A DNA stretch of 18,088 bases from Phycisphaerales bacterium (GCA_020639115.1 JACKHG010000058.1:1-18088), one strand, 5' to 3'. Counted from the stretch's first letter, positions 7,059-15,102 are shown. Program-made: numbers and translations. The notes: generated by a model from the letters alone, not told the origin.

Positions 7059-8970
7059 CTACGTGCAGGCCACTGCCTTCAGCGGCTCCGGCAGCCACCC
7101 CTTGCCGGCCAGCTTCGTTGCCGCCAGGGTGGCCAGTTCGCCCTTCTTCATGCCGGCCGCCGTCGCCTCCGACCCGGCACCGCCGTCCTTCAGCGCCTGG
7201 GCGATCTGCGCCTTCGACACGTGGTTCAGGAACGCTTCCGGCGTCGGCCCCCACCACTGCCGCATGTCGAGGCCGGCCAGGCGCTCCAGCGCACTCGCCG
7301 CACTGGCCGGTCCGGTTGGCACGAGCGCGAGCGCCGCTGCGCACAGGCCGAGCAGGTCCAGCAACTCTTGCTGAGGGAGCGTGGAAAGCCAGTTCAGCCA
7401 TTCGCTCTCGGCCTGCGGCAAGCGCTCGATCCACACCGCGCGGCGTGCCTCCAAACTGGTCCACGCCCGTCCGGCCGCTGGCGTCCGCGGCGCCTCAGCA
7501 ACTCATGCCGCGGCATCCGGGTCTGATCTGCAACGCGGACCGCGCCTCTAGGCCGAACTGCTCGAACACCTGCAGCGCCAGCGCGTGCGTCAGCGCCACC
7601 AGCGGCGCGTGGGCGTCCTGCGCCAGCACGGCCTGCAGCGCAGCGGTGCGATGCGCGGCAAGCCGGCGCAGCAGCGTCTCGCTGAACGGCGCGCGTGCCT
7701 CGGCGGGCTCGGCCGCTCCCGGTTCATGCGCGCGCGGCTCGTCTACTTGCCTCCGGGATGTCCGGCTTCTCGCCTCGGTCTTCGTCGCTTGCCGGTCCTC
7801 CGGGCGCACCAGGCCGCGGATGATCTCGACGGACCCATCGCGACCCACGGTGACGACGACCCCGGCGCGCGCCTTGTCTTCGTCGCGCCAGACCTGGCGC
7901 GCTTCCTTGATGGCCTTGCGCCGTGCCTCGATGTCCTGCTCTTCGAGGTCGATGCGCTCACCATCGGTCGGCGTCCAGGTATCACTGTCGTCGAGCGCCT
8001 GCAGCTCGGCGTCCAGCTCGTTCGACCGCTGATCCAGCTCGGCCAAGGACCGCTCCTCGTCAGCCGTCGGCGGACGCACGCCCGGCTCGCAGCGTGCGAA
8101 CGCACGCAACCCGACCGAGTCCAGTTCGATGCGGGCTTCGACCCAGGCCCACCCCGCGCCGCGCATCGCGTGCGCTTCCGCGTCCAGCTTCTCCGCGGCC
8201 AGCCGCCGCAGCAGGTCCGGATCGCAGATCCAGCACGATTGATCGCTGTCGAACAGGTCGCGGCGCACGACCCCGCCCGCGGCCTCGTAGACCTCGATGC
8301 CGACGAAGCGCGCCAGCGCACCCTGGTGGGCCAGCACCTCGCCTTCCGTCAGGCGCTTGCGCAGCGCCGCGGGCGTCCGGTCCCAGGGCTGCGCCTCGAA
8401 CCACGCGCGCTCCTGCGCCGCGTGGTCGCTGCTCAGGCACAGCGCCATCAGCTGATCGAGATTGACGCCATCCTCGCGGTACAGCGCCAGCAGTTTCGGC
8501 GACAGCGCCGCCAGCTTGAGCCGGCGCTGCACGACCACCGGCGACACGCCGAAGCGCGCCGCGATGTCCTCGATGCCCCGGCCCTGTTGGACGAGCGCAT
8601 GGAACGCATCGAACTCGTCGGCCGGGTGCATGGCTTCGCGCCCGCTGTTCTCGGCGAGACTGATCTCGACGGCGTGGTCGGCGCTGACCAGCTCGCACAG
8701 CACCTCGTGCCCTGCCGCGAGCGTCTTGCGCTCCTGCAGCATCACCAGCGCGCGGCGCCGCCGCTCGCCGGCGACGACGCCGAACTTGGTCTGCTGGCGC
8801 TTGCCGCGACCGACCACCTGCTCGGTGACGATCAGGTTCTGCAGCAGGCCCTGCGAGGCGATCAGCGCCACCAGTTCCTCGACCTGGCCGGCCGAGTAGC
8901 GACGCACGTTGTACGGCGAGGGCACCAGGTCCTCGATCTTGATCAGCAGCATTTCCTTCGTGTGCTTCAT
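7059..8970 (-). pseudogene. parB: ParB-family partition protein with one frameshift near 7495-7515
   Basis: The first frame (8970 to 7495, 491 residues) is a ParB-family protein. It has the N-terminal IEDLVPSPYNVRRYS, Box II GERRRRA (68-74), ENSGREAMHPADE (107-119) and a helix-turn-helix IEDIAARFGVSPVVVQRRLKL split across 133-153. A long plasmid/ICE-type linker region follows. This frame ends abruptly in GMSC. The expected ParB C-terminus continues at once in another frame (ending 7059): AWTSLEARRAVWIERLPQ, WGPTPEAFLNHVSKAQI, MKKGELATLAATKLAGKGW. Removing one base near the first stop joins both parts into a 636-residue protein of normal length. ATG 8970 is chosen over upstream Met codons because TGGAG lies at proper spacing. 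In ICEs such ParB proteins serve maintenance and regulation. The shift is either a real loss of the C-terminal domain or a sequencing error. Confidence 0.85.
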
Positions 8971-9804
8971 GACGGGCTCCATGAGTGGTTGAGACGATCC
9001 GGGACGACTCGCCCGACTCACGGCGGCACGCCCGCGTGCCAGCAGCCGCCATGTCTGGCCCGCATGGCAACTTTCCGTAATCGCCCCGGTGCTCGCACTG
9101 CGTTCCCTTTCGTCCGCGTGACGGCGGTGTCAGGCCTGTCTTCCAGCCCCCTGCCCCAATTTCCGAGGAAGCCGTTCGTGGCTGTTGGTCCCTCGGAGAA
9201 AGCCAGGCTGTCGAGCTGGTGCCTGCCCCGCATTCGTCGGTCGCCGTGCGGCACCGAGTGCGCCGCAAGCAGGCGCGGCTGCAAGGGGACCGGGGCGTTA
9301 ATGGAGGGGACCCGCGCCAGCGGGGCGCAGGCCGTTCATGCCGCGCACGCCCCTTGTGGCCGTGCGTGCGGCGCTACGGTCCGCAGTCAAGGCGAACGGC
9401 GAGGCGGGCAACCGGCCGTCGCGAGCGATCGAGGGACACGGGCAAGCGAAGGCCGCAGGCCGAAGCGCAGACCGATGTTCACGCGCGTGCGAAGGCGCGC
9501 GCCGATCAATCCGCATTCACGATTTGTGACGTAACGCCTGTGGACAACTCGACCGTTGCAGCGCATCAATGGCGACTTGCACGAAGCCGCCGCCGAAGCG
9601 GTCCAACGAGCCCCCGCAGTCCGATGTGTCTCGCTTGGAAGAACTGGCTCTGCGCCTGAACGGCAACGACGCAAGTCGAACTGCATGACAGCGCAGCACC
9701 AGCATCGACGCAGATCGTCTCCAGCGCCAAGGGCAACGGGATCGCCGTTCCGCCGGCCGCGACCGGGTATCCGACTCGCGCGCCGCACGACAGGAGATCG
9801 CGCC
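8971..9804. other. 834-bp stretch without a convincing gene, upstream of parB and the LysR gene
   Basis: The open frames are continuations of antisense parB frames or Arg/Pro-rich shadows. Seen here: a near-palindrome GGCACGC-CC-GCGTGCC (9025-9040) 55 bp upstream of the parB start, a perfect palindrome GGCGCGCGCC (9494-9503), and TGTGGACAA (9539-9547), one base from a DnaA-box consensus. The two genes at its borders diverge, so their promoters lie here. Its length and palindromes would suit an oriT, parS-like sites or a regulatory hub, but no specific nic site is recognised. Confidence 0.45.
9569..9688 (+). CDS. Possible small ORF, 39 residues
   Basis: A short frame from ATG 9569 to TGA 9688 reads MATCTKPPPKRSNEP followed by a helical, amphipathic-looking stretch (DVSRLEELALRLNGNDAS). 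The ending looks more protein-like than neighbouring frames, but no ribosome site precedes it and no family is recognised. It could be the remnant of a longer gene, or chance. Confidence 0.2.
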   Translation: MATCTKPPPKRSNEPPQSDVSRLEELALRLNGNDASRTA

Positions 9805-10791
9805 ATGCTGGACAGAGAGCAACTGGAGACGTTTGCCACCGTCGCCGAGCAGCAGAGCTTCGAGCGCGCGGCGGCTGTGCTCCACGTGACCCGTGGTGCC
9901 GTGTCGCAGCGGATCAAGGCGCTGGAGGAGTCGCTGGCGACGATCCTGCTGCTGCGCGACAAGCCGGTAATGCCGACGCCCGCCGGCGAATCACTGCTGC
10001 GCCACGTCAAGGCGCTTCGGCTGCTCGAAGCGTCATCCCTGCGGGAACTCTCAACCGCCGCGGATCAAGACGGCCCCGTGCCGCTGTCCATCGCCGTGAA
10101 CGCCGATTCGCTGGCCACCTGGTTCCCGCCGCTGCTGCGCGAGCTCTTTGCGAAGCGCCTGGTCGCGCTCGAGGTCGTCACCGACGACCAGGACCACACC
10201 TCGAGCCGCCTGCTGCGTGGCGAGGTGGTCGGCTGCATCTCGACCGACGCCAAGGCCGCCGCGGGCTTCCTCGCCAAACCGCTCGGCGCCATGGAGTACC
10301 GCTGCTACGCCACGCCTGGCTTCATCGCGGAGTTCCTGGCCGACGGCCTGACCGTCCGCAACGTCCTGCGGGCGCCAGCAGTCCTGTTCAACCGCAAGGA
10401 CGCGCTGCACGACGACTTCCTGCAGCGACGGTTCGGCATGCGGATCGATCGCTACCCCCGCCACTACCTGCCTTCCCCGTCGGCCCTGCTCGAAGGCATC
10501 GCGATGGGCGCTGGCTACGGGCTGGTGCCATCAACGCAGGCCCAGGGCCTGGTCCAGGAAGGCGTGCTGCAGGAGCTGGCGCCTGACGATCCGGTGAAGG
10601 TCGACCTGTACTGGCACCACTGGGAGATGGAGCCGCCTATCGCACGCGAGATCACCGAGCTGATCGTCGCCCGCGCGGAACAGTGCCTCATACAGCCGCG
10701 GCCGACCGCCCGGAAGGCATCGCGTCAGCGGGCGCTGGCGCTAATACCGTCGCACCGGTCGGTACCCGGCCCTTCCGTGCCGTCGCTTTAG
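9805..10791 (+). CDS. LysR-type transcriptional regulator, ArgP (IciA)-like
   Basis: A 328-residue LysR-type regulator. The winged HTH is at the N-terminus (LDREQLETFATVAEQQSFER, then AAAVLHVTRGAVSQRIKALE, residues 2-41), and the LysR substrate domain fills the rest. The opening and the C-terminal GYGLVPSTQAQGLVQEGVL and LYWHHWEMEPPIARE resemble ArgP/LysG, which sense lysine or arginine and switch on basic amino-acid exporters. ATG 9805 is chosen for its CAGGAG ribosome site; the frame extends back to 9556 but that part is Arg-rich and unlike the family. The gene converges on a transporter gene and overlaps its end by 51 bp. By analogy with ArgP-argO it may control the transporter/desaturase pair, but the ligand is unknown. 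Confidence 0.85.
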   Translation: MLDREQLETFATVAEQQSFERAAAVLHVTRGAVSQRIKALEESLATILLLRDKPVMPTPAGESLLRHVKALRLLEASSLRELSTAADQDGPVPLSIAVNADSLATWFPPLLRELFAKRLVALEVVTDDQDHTSSRLLRGEVVGCISTDAKAAAGFLAKPLGAMEYRCYATPGFIAEFLADGLTVRNVLRAPAVLFNRKDALHDDFLQRRFGMRIDRYPRHYLPSPSALLEGIAMGAGYGLVPSTQAQGLVQEGVLQELAPDDPVKVDLYWHHWEMEPPIAREITELIVARAEQCLIQPRPTARKASRQRALALIPSHRSVPGPSVPSL

Positions 10792-12009
10792 TACCACCTT
10801 GGCCGCGGCAGCCGAAGTCAGGCCGAGGAGCAGCGCGACCAGTTCGACGTTCGGAAGAGGCCAGCCCGCCCATGTCGGGGTGAACGCTGCAGCGGCCCCG
10901 ATGAAGCCCGCCCCAATCACCCGGGTCTCACCCACCTCGTCGCCGTCCTTGCCGCGCAGCAGGGTGAACAGGCTAACCCCGACGCTCGCGATGTAGGCGA
11001 CGTTCACCGACACCATCGTGTCGACGATGGGCAGCCCGGTGGCGGTCAACGCCGCGGCCACGGACATTGCGATGGCGGCCAAGACGAAGGGTGAAGCAGA
11101 CGCTCGGCGTGGCCGGGCCGCCTCCAGGGCGGAGACCATCGCTCGGAGCACCGCGGCACCCGAGCCGAGGGCCGCCATGCCTAGGACGCCGAGCATCACC
11201 GGCGCCGCAGCGGCCGAGATCTGCCCGGCGGCGAGCGCCAGCGCCTGCGGCACGACCTGCTTGGCATCCGCGACTCCGGGCCACGACGGCTGGGTTGCCG
11301 CCGAGAGCACCACTGCTGGCGGCAGAAACGCCAGCAGCAGCAGGCCGACGCCGGCCAGCAGGCATCCGCGGACCGCGGCACCGGGCCCACGGGCTGCGAG
11401 CACGAACTGGTGATAGTCCGCGCCGGTGCAGACCAGCAGCCCGACGCCGATGGCGATCGTGAACGCCTGGGCCGCACCGAGCGATGGCAAGGCCTGGGCG
11501 AACGCAGGCAGAGAGGCGGCATAGAGCTCGACCCCACAGCTGCGCACGAGCGCGTAGAGCAGGACAACCGCGCTCGCCGCCAGGCACCCGGCGAACACCA
11601 GAGACGCTGCACGCAACTCGAACCGCGATGCCGCGAAGATGAGGGCGATGGCGACGGCATGGGCCGCCATCGGACCCGCACCGAGCAGCCGGACCACGGC
11701 CACGGCGCCGTGGATCTGCGCGGCCAGCACCCCCGCCATCCAGACGATCGAGAGCAGCGCGACCAGCCGCCGCACTCGATCGCCGGACCGGTCCCCGAGC
11801 AGATCCCACACGGCGCGACCTGCCAGCCACAGCCTGCCGGCGAACGCCGCCATCGCGATCATCCCCAGCCCGGTGGCGACACCGTAGATCGCACCGGCCA
11901 TGCCGTAGCGCAGGGCGTACTCGCCGGACCCGAACAGGAACCCGATGCCGTAGCTGGCGGAGACGAGCAGCGCTGCCACCTGCAGCGCCCCGAGCGTCCG
12001 GGCGGTCAC
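10741..12009 (-). CDS. Multi-pass membrane transporter, sodium:solute-symporter-like
   Basis: A 422-residue polytopic membrane protein with about 12 hydrophobic segments. Features recall the sodium:solute symporter (SLC5) family: an early glycine-rich segment SYGIGFLFGSGEYALRYG (19-36), WDLLGDRSGDRVRRL next to a loop and helix with AAQIHGAV, and GADYHQFVLAARGPGAAVRG before a further membrane segment. It is shorter than typical members (450-550). The start is GTG 12009, which shares GTGA with the stop of the upstream desaturase gene (4-bp overlap) and has GAGGAG ahead of it; the much longer open frame to 12519 is a shadow of the desaturase gene. The overlap shows co-transcription and coupled translation. 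A substrate related to the desaturase product or to an amino acid is inferred from neighbours only. An APC-superfamily assignment outside SSS is possible. Confidence 0.72.
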   Translation of the reverse strand: MTARTLGALQVAALLVSASYGIGFLFGSGEYALRYGMAGAIYGVATGLGMIAMAAFAGRLWLAGRAVWDLLGDRSGDRVRRLVALLSIVWMAGVLAAQIHGAVAVVRLLGAGPMAAHAVAIALIFAASRFELRAASLVFAGCLAASAVVLLYALVRSCGVELYAASLPAFAQALPSLGAAQAFTIAIGVGLLVCTGADYHQFVLAARGPGAAVRGCLLAGVGLLLLAFLPPAVVLSAATQPSWPGVADAKQVVPQALALAAGQISAAAAPVMLGVLGMAALGSGAAVLRAMVSALEAARPRRASASPFVLAAIAMSVAAALTATGLPIVDTMVSVNVAYIASVGVSLFTLLRGKDGDEVGETRVIGAGFIGAAAAFTPTWAGWPLPNVELVALLLGLTSAAAAKVVLKRRHGRAGYRPVRRY

Positions 12010-12947
12010 CGGGCCAAGCTCCTCTGCCACGAGGCCACCGCCTGCGCCGGGCCTGCAAAGTAGGCCTCGCAGAGCTGAGCGCGCTCTCGGTACTCCGGCA
12101 GCGACGAGAAGACGCGCTGCGCCTCCGGCAGCCGGTAGTACGGGATCGCCGGCAGCAGGTGGTGGGTCAGGTGGTAGGCGTTGTTCCGCGGATGGAACAG
12201 TACCGACCACAGCCCGGCCGCCTTGATGTCGCGGGTGAAGCTGAAGACGCCGCCAGGAGACAGCCCGTGGTGGTCGCACATTTCGCGGAAGGTCGTGATC
12301 AGGTGGAACGCAGTGGCACGTGCGCCCAGCCATAGGACCAGCATCGCCGCGGCCGGCCCGATCCCCAAAGCCAGGACAAGCCCTCCCAGAAGTGTGGCCC
12401 ACCACCCTAGGATGTACAGCCGTCCTGCTAGCGGAGTAGCCGGATCGACAAGGTGCCCGAAGGTGGACCCCAGGATGGCCCGCAGCGACAGCGTGTTCGC
12501 GGCAACGGCCGCAATCCACGATGTCGCCTTCTGGGCAGGGATCGGGATCAGGTCGGGGTCGGCGCCCTGCCCGCCAAGGTCGAGGTGGTGCCGGAAGTGC
12601 AGCTCGCGGTAATGCGGCAGGCTCACGAAGAGAAGCGGCGCGATGAGCGCCCGGGTCACCAGATCGTTCAGCACGCGGTTCCGCGTCAGGTTGCGATGCG
12701 CAGCGTCATGCAGGATGTTGCCCAGCGCCCGCTGCCGATTGCCGAGGACCAGCAGCGCGATCGGCGAGGCCCAGGGCTCCTGGAGCGCCAGCAGAATCGC
12801 CGCGACGATGGCCGTGAGATCCACGGCGACGTCCAGCGCGGGGCGCCACCCTTGCAGCTTCAGCAGCGGCAGGTGCGGGCTGCCGGCGCGACGCAGCGAC
12901 TGGCGGAGCAGCGCAATGTCGGAGAGCACTTGCGAGCGGGTGGCCAT
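12006..12947 (-). CDS. Membrane fatty-acid-desaturase-family enzyme
   Basis: A 313-residue integral membrane di-iron oxidoreductase of the fatty acid desaturase family. All three histidine boxes are present: HDAAH (80-84), HFRHH (117-121) and HLTHH (259-263), with a further CDHHG at 224-228. Hydrophobic segments lie at about 42-56, 58-70, 100-110 and 175-205. ATG 12947 is fixed by a perfect AAGGAGGT ribosome site 5 bases upstream; an open frame to 13040 is non-coding. It is first in a two-gene unit with the transporter and diverges from the ACT-domain gene. The family is not limited to lipids: RtxC, for instance, introduces a double bond into an amino-acid product (rhizobitoxine). Given the amino-acid-type regulator and ACT protein beside it, a small-molecule substrate is worth considering. 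The sequence alone does not decide this. Confidence 0.9.
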   Translation of the reverse strand: MATRSQVLSDIALLRQSLRRAGSPHLPLLKLQGWRPALDVAVDLTAIVAAILLALQEPWASPIALLVLGNRQRALGNILHDAAHRNLTRNRVLNDLVTRALIAPLLFVSLPHYRELHFRHHLDLGGQGADPDLIPIPAQKATSWIAAVAANTLSLRAILGSTFGHLVDPATPLAGRLYILGWWATLLGGLVLALGIGPAAAMLVLWLGARATAFHLITTFREMCDHHGLSPGGVFSFTRDIKAAGLWSVLFHPRNNAYHLTHHLLPAIPYYRLPEAQRVFSSLPEYRERAQLCEAYFAGPAQAVASWQRSLAR

Positions 12948-13204
12948 GGCAGACCTCCTTACACGCGGCTGTCGGGCTGGACAGTCCCGGCCCGTACCCG
13001 ACACGATCGTCCCAGCCGCGCTCTCAAGGTACCAAGCCATCGCGACGGCTGCTCGCGGTTTAGCAACTTTCGCTTCGCGTCAGCCGCGCTAAACGGGGTG
13101 CCAATCCATGCCCCGAAGGCCCGCTCGGATCAGGGTACCCGCAACGGTCGGGGATGCCCATAATCTTCCGCGGGGTGGAGCGAGGCAGACTGGAGGGGAT
13201 GGGA
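12948..13204. promoter_or_regulatory. Divergent promoter region between desaturase and ACT-domain genes
   Basis: 257 bp between two divergent starts. A 7-bp inverted repeat GTTTAGC (13058-13064) and GCTAAAC (13088-13094), centres 30 bp apart (about three helical turns), is a plausible site for a dimeric regulator such as the nearby LysR protein. No clear -35/-10 pair is recognised. Confidence 0.4.
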
Positions 13205-13612
13205 ATGACCGCCGTTCGTGACCTGCACGACCTGTGCCGACAGATGACGCCGAGCATCGCCAACGGGGTCTTTGTCTACTGCACCTTCAGCGACTTCCGC
13301 GTCCCCCAGGGGCTCGACCCGATCTGCACCTTCCGCGAATCCGAAGGGCTGACGGCCATCGTCGACAAGTCGCAGGCCGAGGCGGCGCGCGTCCCCTACA
13401 CCTTCCCGTGTCGCCTCATCACCCTCGCGGTGCACTCGTCGCTCGATGCGGTGGGCTTTCTCGCCTGCATCACCGACCGGCTCGCTCAGGCGGGCATCGC
13501 CTGCAATGCCGTGGCGGCCTTCCACCACGACCACCTCTTCGTGCCCGAGGCACGAGCCGCAGAGACTCTGGAACTGCTGCACGGCCTGGCCTCAGACGCT
13601 CGCTTCGTATGA
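13205..13612 (+). CDS. ACT-domain protein (tandem small ACT, putative amino-acid sensor)
   Basis: A 135-residue protein of the small ACT-domain family often annotated ACT_3/ACT_7. It begins DLHDLCRQMTPSIANGVFVYCTF and continues with CTFRESEGLTAIVDKSQAE and CRLITLAVHSSLDAVGFLACITDRLAQAGIACNAVAAFHHDHLFVP, a typical beta-alpha-beta ACT core with the Ala-Gly-Ile turn. It closes with EARAAETLELLHGL. ACT domains bind amino acids and regulate enzymes or transport. ATG 13205 is chosen because GGAGGGG (13192-13198) is 6 bases upstream; ATG 13199 would be too close to it. It is transcribed away from the desaturase/transporter pair and completes a set (LysR/ArgP-like, transporter, desaturase, ACT) that points to amino-acid-like metabolism. 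Confidence 0.82.
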   Translation: MTAVRDLHDLCRQMTPSIANGVFVYCTFSDFRVPQGLDPICTFRESEGLTAIVDKSQAEAARVPYTFPCRLITLAVHSSLDAVGFLACITDRLAQAGIACNAVAAFHHDHLFVPEARAAETLELLHGLASDARFV

Positions 13613-13810
13613 CTGTCACGGGTGAAGCGAACGGTCCGAATGAGCGTCGTTTAGCGTCGCTGACGCCGCCGCAAATTTGCGCAACTCGGCGCAAAAGCGT
13701 TGACGCCGGCCGCGGCATTTTCCTAGGCTGAACTCCCGGTTGCTCTCGGAGCGTCTCACCCGTCGTCGGGAAGGCGCCCCTTAGCGGCCGGAGCCAACGG
13801 GAGTGCCGCC
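13613..13810 (+). promoter_or_regulatory. Promoter/operator region before the 13811 gene and LuxR regulator
   Basis: Contains the perfect palindrome GCAAATTTGC (13671-13680). Overlapping it is the inverted repeat TTTGCGC (13676-13682) / GCGCAAA (13689-13695). TTGACG follows at 13699-13704, and TCCTAGGCT at 13721-13729 resembles the TCCTAGAGT block found before alpA and the transfer operon; TGAACTC follows it, as it does nearly exactly at 15040. This looks like an operator overlapping a promoter, perhaps autoregulated by the LuxR protein. Confidence 0.5.
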
Positions 13811-14218
13811 ATGACCACGCCGCAACTGCCACGCCTCGGACCGCTGGCCGATCGCCGAACCCTCGACCGCGATCAGCGCCGTCGGACGCCAGCTTCAGGG
13901 CCAGCCCGCCGCGCGAGGATCGCCACCGTCATGCCGTCCCGCCCGCTGGTGTCGTCGATCACGCGGGATGTCGAACAGCTCTGCGCGTCCTGGACCTCGG
14001 AATATGCCTGCTTCGAGCTTGTGGTCCGTTCCCACTCGACAGACCTGCAGGTGAAGCTGTGTACCTGGCTGAACTCCGGGCCCGCGTTGGAGGAGCGCTT
14101 CGTCATTCACACGTTGGCCGAGTTCGAGCAGTGGATCGCCAAGGCACCGACGAAGTTCGACCACCCGGTCGCGCACGAAGAGATCAAGAGGTTCGCCCAT
14201 GGAACCCTCGCTCGATGA
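13811..14218 (+). CDS. Hypothetical protein overlapping the LuxR regulator gene
   Basis: A 135-residue protein I do not recognise. The first 40 residues are Arg/Pro-rich. The rest looks folded, with alternating hydrophobic positions: SRPLVSSITRDVEQLCASW, FELVVRSHSTDLQVKLCTWL and EERFVIHTLAEFEQWIAKAP. ATG 13811 has GGAG about 8 bases upstream; GTG 13949 or ATG 13931 could give a shorter protein covering just the folded part. It overlaps the next gene's start by 20 bp, so the two are co-translated and probably functionally linked, for example as an accessory or inhibitor of the LuxR protein. No membrane segment or known motif is visible. Confidence 0.6.
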   Translation: MTTPQLPRLGPLADRRTLDRDQRRRTPASGPARRARIATVMPSRPLVSSITRDVEQLCASWTSEYACFELVVRSHSTDLQVKLCTWLNSGPALEERFVIHTLAEFEQWIAKAPTKFDHPVAHEEIKRFAHGTLAR

Positions 14219-14966
14219 GCTCGGGCACCCAGGCGACTCGCCGAGGCCCTCACCTCAGGCTGCAGCGTTCGAGCTTTGCGAACTGGTCAGATCGCTCGTG
14301 GTCGCCAATGAGGCGAGCGCCATTGCCGCGCTGGAACTGGCCGCCCGAGCGGGTGGTGCGGACGCAGCCTTGTTCGTGTGGGTGATCCCCGACGATGACC
14401 GTTGCTGGTACCGATCGATCGCTGCGCTGGACCCCGAATGGAGCGCGAGCGCCCTGCGGCGATTGCACAGCGGCCCCTGCACCTGGCTCGCCCATGCGGC
14501 ACGCTCGAGCGAGCCGCTGCTTGTCTGTCAGCATCTCGACGACGGCGAAGGGTCAGTCCCCGCAGACGGCCCGGACTCGGCGCCTCCGCGCGCGATCTGG
14601 CTGATTCCGGCACCGCCGCCACGCGGCTGCGATGTGCTCGGGATGCTCATGCTCGCGGGTAAGGATGAGCAGCAACTCGACGCCATCAGCCGGCTCATGC
14701 CGGTCTATCGGGCGCTGGCCCTTGGGCTGGCGGACTGGTTCCAGCGTCAGGGTCGGAATGAGCTCGTGCAGCGCGCCCATCTGACCGATCGGGATCTCGA
14801 TCTGCTTCGGTACGAGTCCCTCGGGTACGGCTCGAAGCGCATTGCCTCGGCGCTCAACGCCGAACCGAAGACCATCGACTGCCGCTTCCATCGTCTCAAC
14901 GTGCGCCTCGGCGTGGCCAATCGCCGCGACGCCGCACGGCTCTGCCAACGGTACGGACTGCTCTGA
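14199..14966 (+). CDS. LuxR-family transcriptional regulator
   Basis: A 255-residue regulator. The C-terminal LuxR-type helix-turn-helix spans about 194-255: LTDRDLDLLRYESLGYGSKR, then IASALNAEPKTIDCRFHRL and NVRLGVANRRDAARL. The N-terminal 180 residues form a sensor-like domain (AALELAARAGGADAALFVW, WLIPAPPPRGCDVLGMLMLAGK) similar in size and layout to autoinducer-binding or GAF-like domains. No LuxI-type synthase is in the window, so any signal comes from elsewhere. The start overlaps the end of the preceding gene by 20 bp. It ends 136 bp before the transfer operon, transcribed in the same direction, which suggests that it controls conjugation genes, as TraR does on Ti plasmids. This role is inferred from position. 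Confidence 0.8.
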   Translation: MEPSLDELGHPGDSPRPSPQAAAFELCELVRSLVVANEASAIAALELAARAGGADAALFVWVIPDDDRCWYRSIAALDPEWSASALRRLHSGPCTWLAHAARSSEPLLVCQHLDDGEGSVPADGPDSAPPRAIWLIPAPPPRGCDVLGMLMLAGKDEQQLDAISRLMPVYRALALGLADWFQRQGRNELVQRAHLTDRDLDLLRYESLGYGSKRIASALNAEPKTIDCRFHRLNVRLGVANRRDAARLCQRYGLL

Positions 14967-15004
14967 CGCGCACCCCAAGCGCGCATGCAAGAAAGTCGCG
15001 CAAT

Positions 15005-15040
15005 TGAAGCAGTCGTGATGGCGCCTGTCGCTCCTAGAGT
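15005..15040 (+). promoter_or_regulatory. Bipartite element upstream of the transfer operon (TGAAGCAG-N19-TCCTAGAGT)
   Basis: TGAAGCAG (15005-15012) and TCCTAGAGT (15032-15040) lie 62 bases before the first transfer gene. Both blocks and the 19-base spacing are identical to those before alpA at 6410-6445, while the bases between them differ. This pattern suggests a conserved activator/sigma geometry for the element's core genes. Confidence 0.5.
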
Positions 15041-15102
15041 GAACTCACTGCAAGGCCCCGGGTATCCCGTGACGTCCTCGCAGCCTCGGAAGGAGCCGCG
15101 AC

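Noticed and set aside
7480..7520. Programmed ribosomal frameshift as explanation for split parB
   Set aside because: No slippery heptamer of the usual A/T type or following stimulator is evident; an indel is simpler.
7585..9534. 649-residue plus-strand ORF opposite parB
   Set aside because: It is the antisense shadow of a GC-rich gene; the minus strand carries clear ParB motifs over the same bases.
12010..12519. Extension of the transporter frame to 12519
   Set aside because: This part is the desaturase gene in another frame; the GTGA overlap and ribosome site place the start at 12009.
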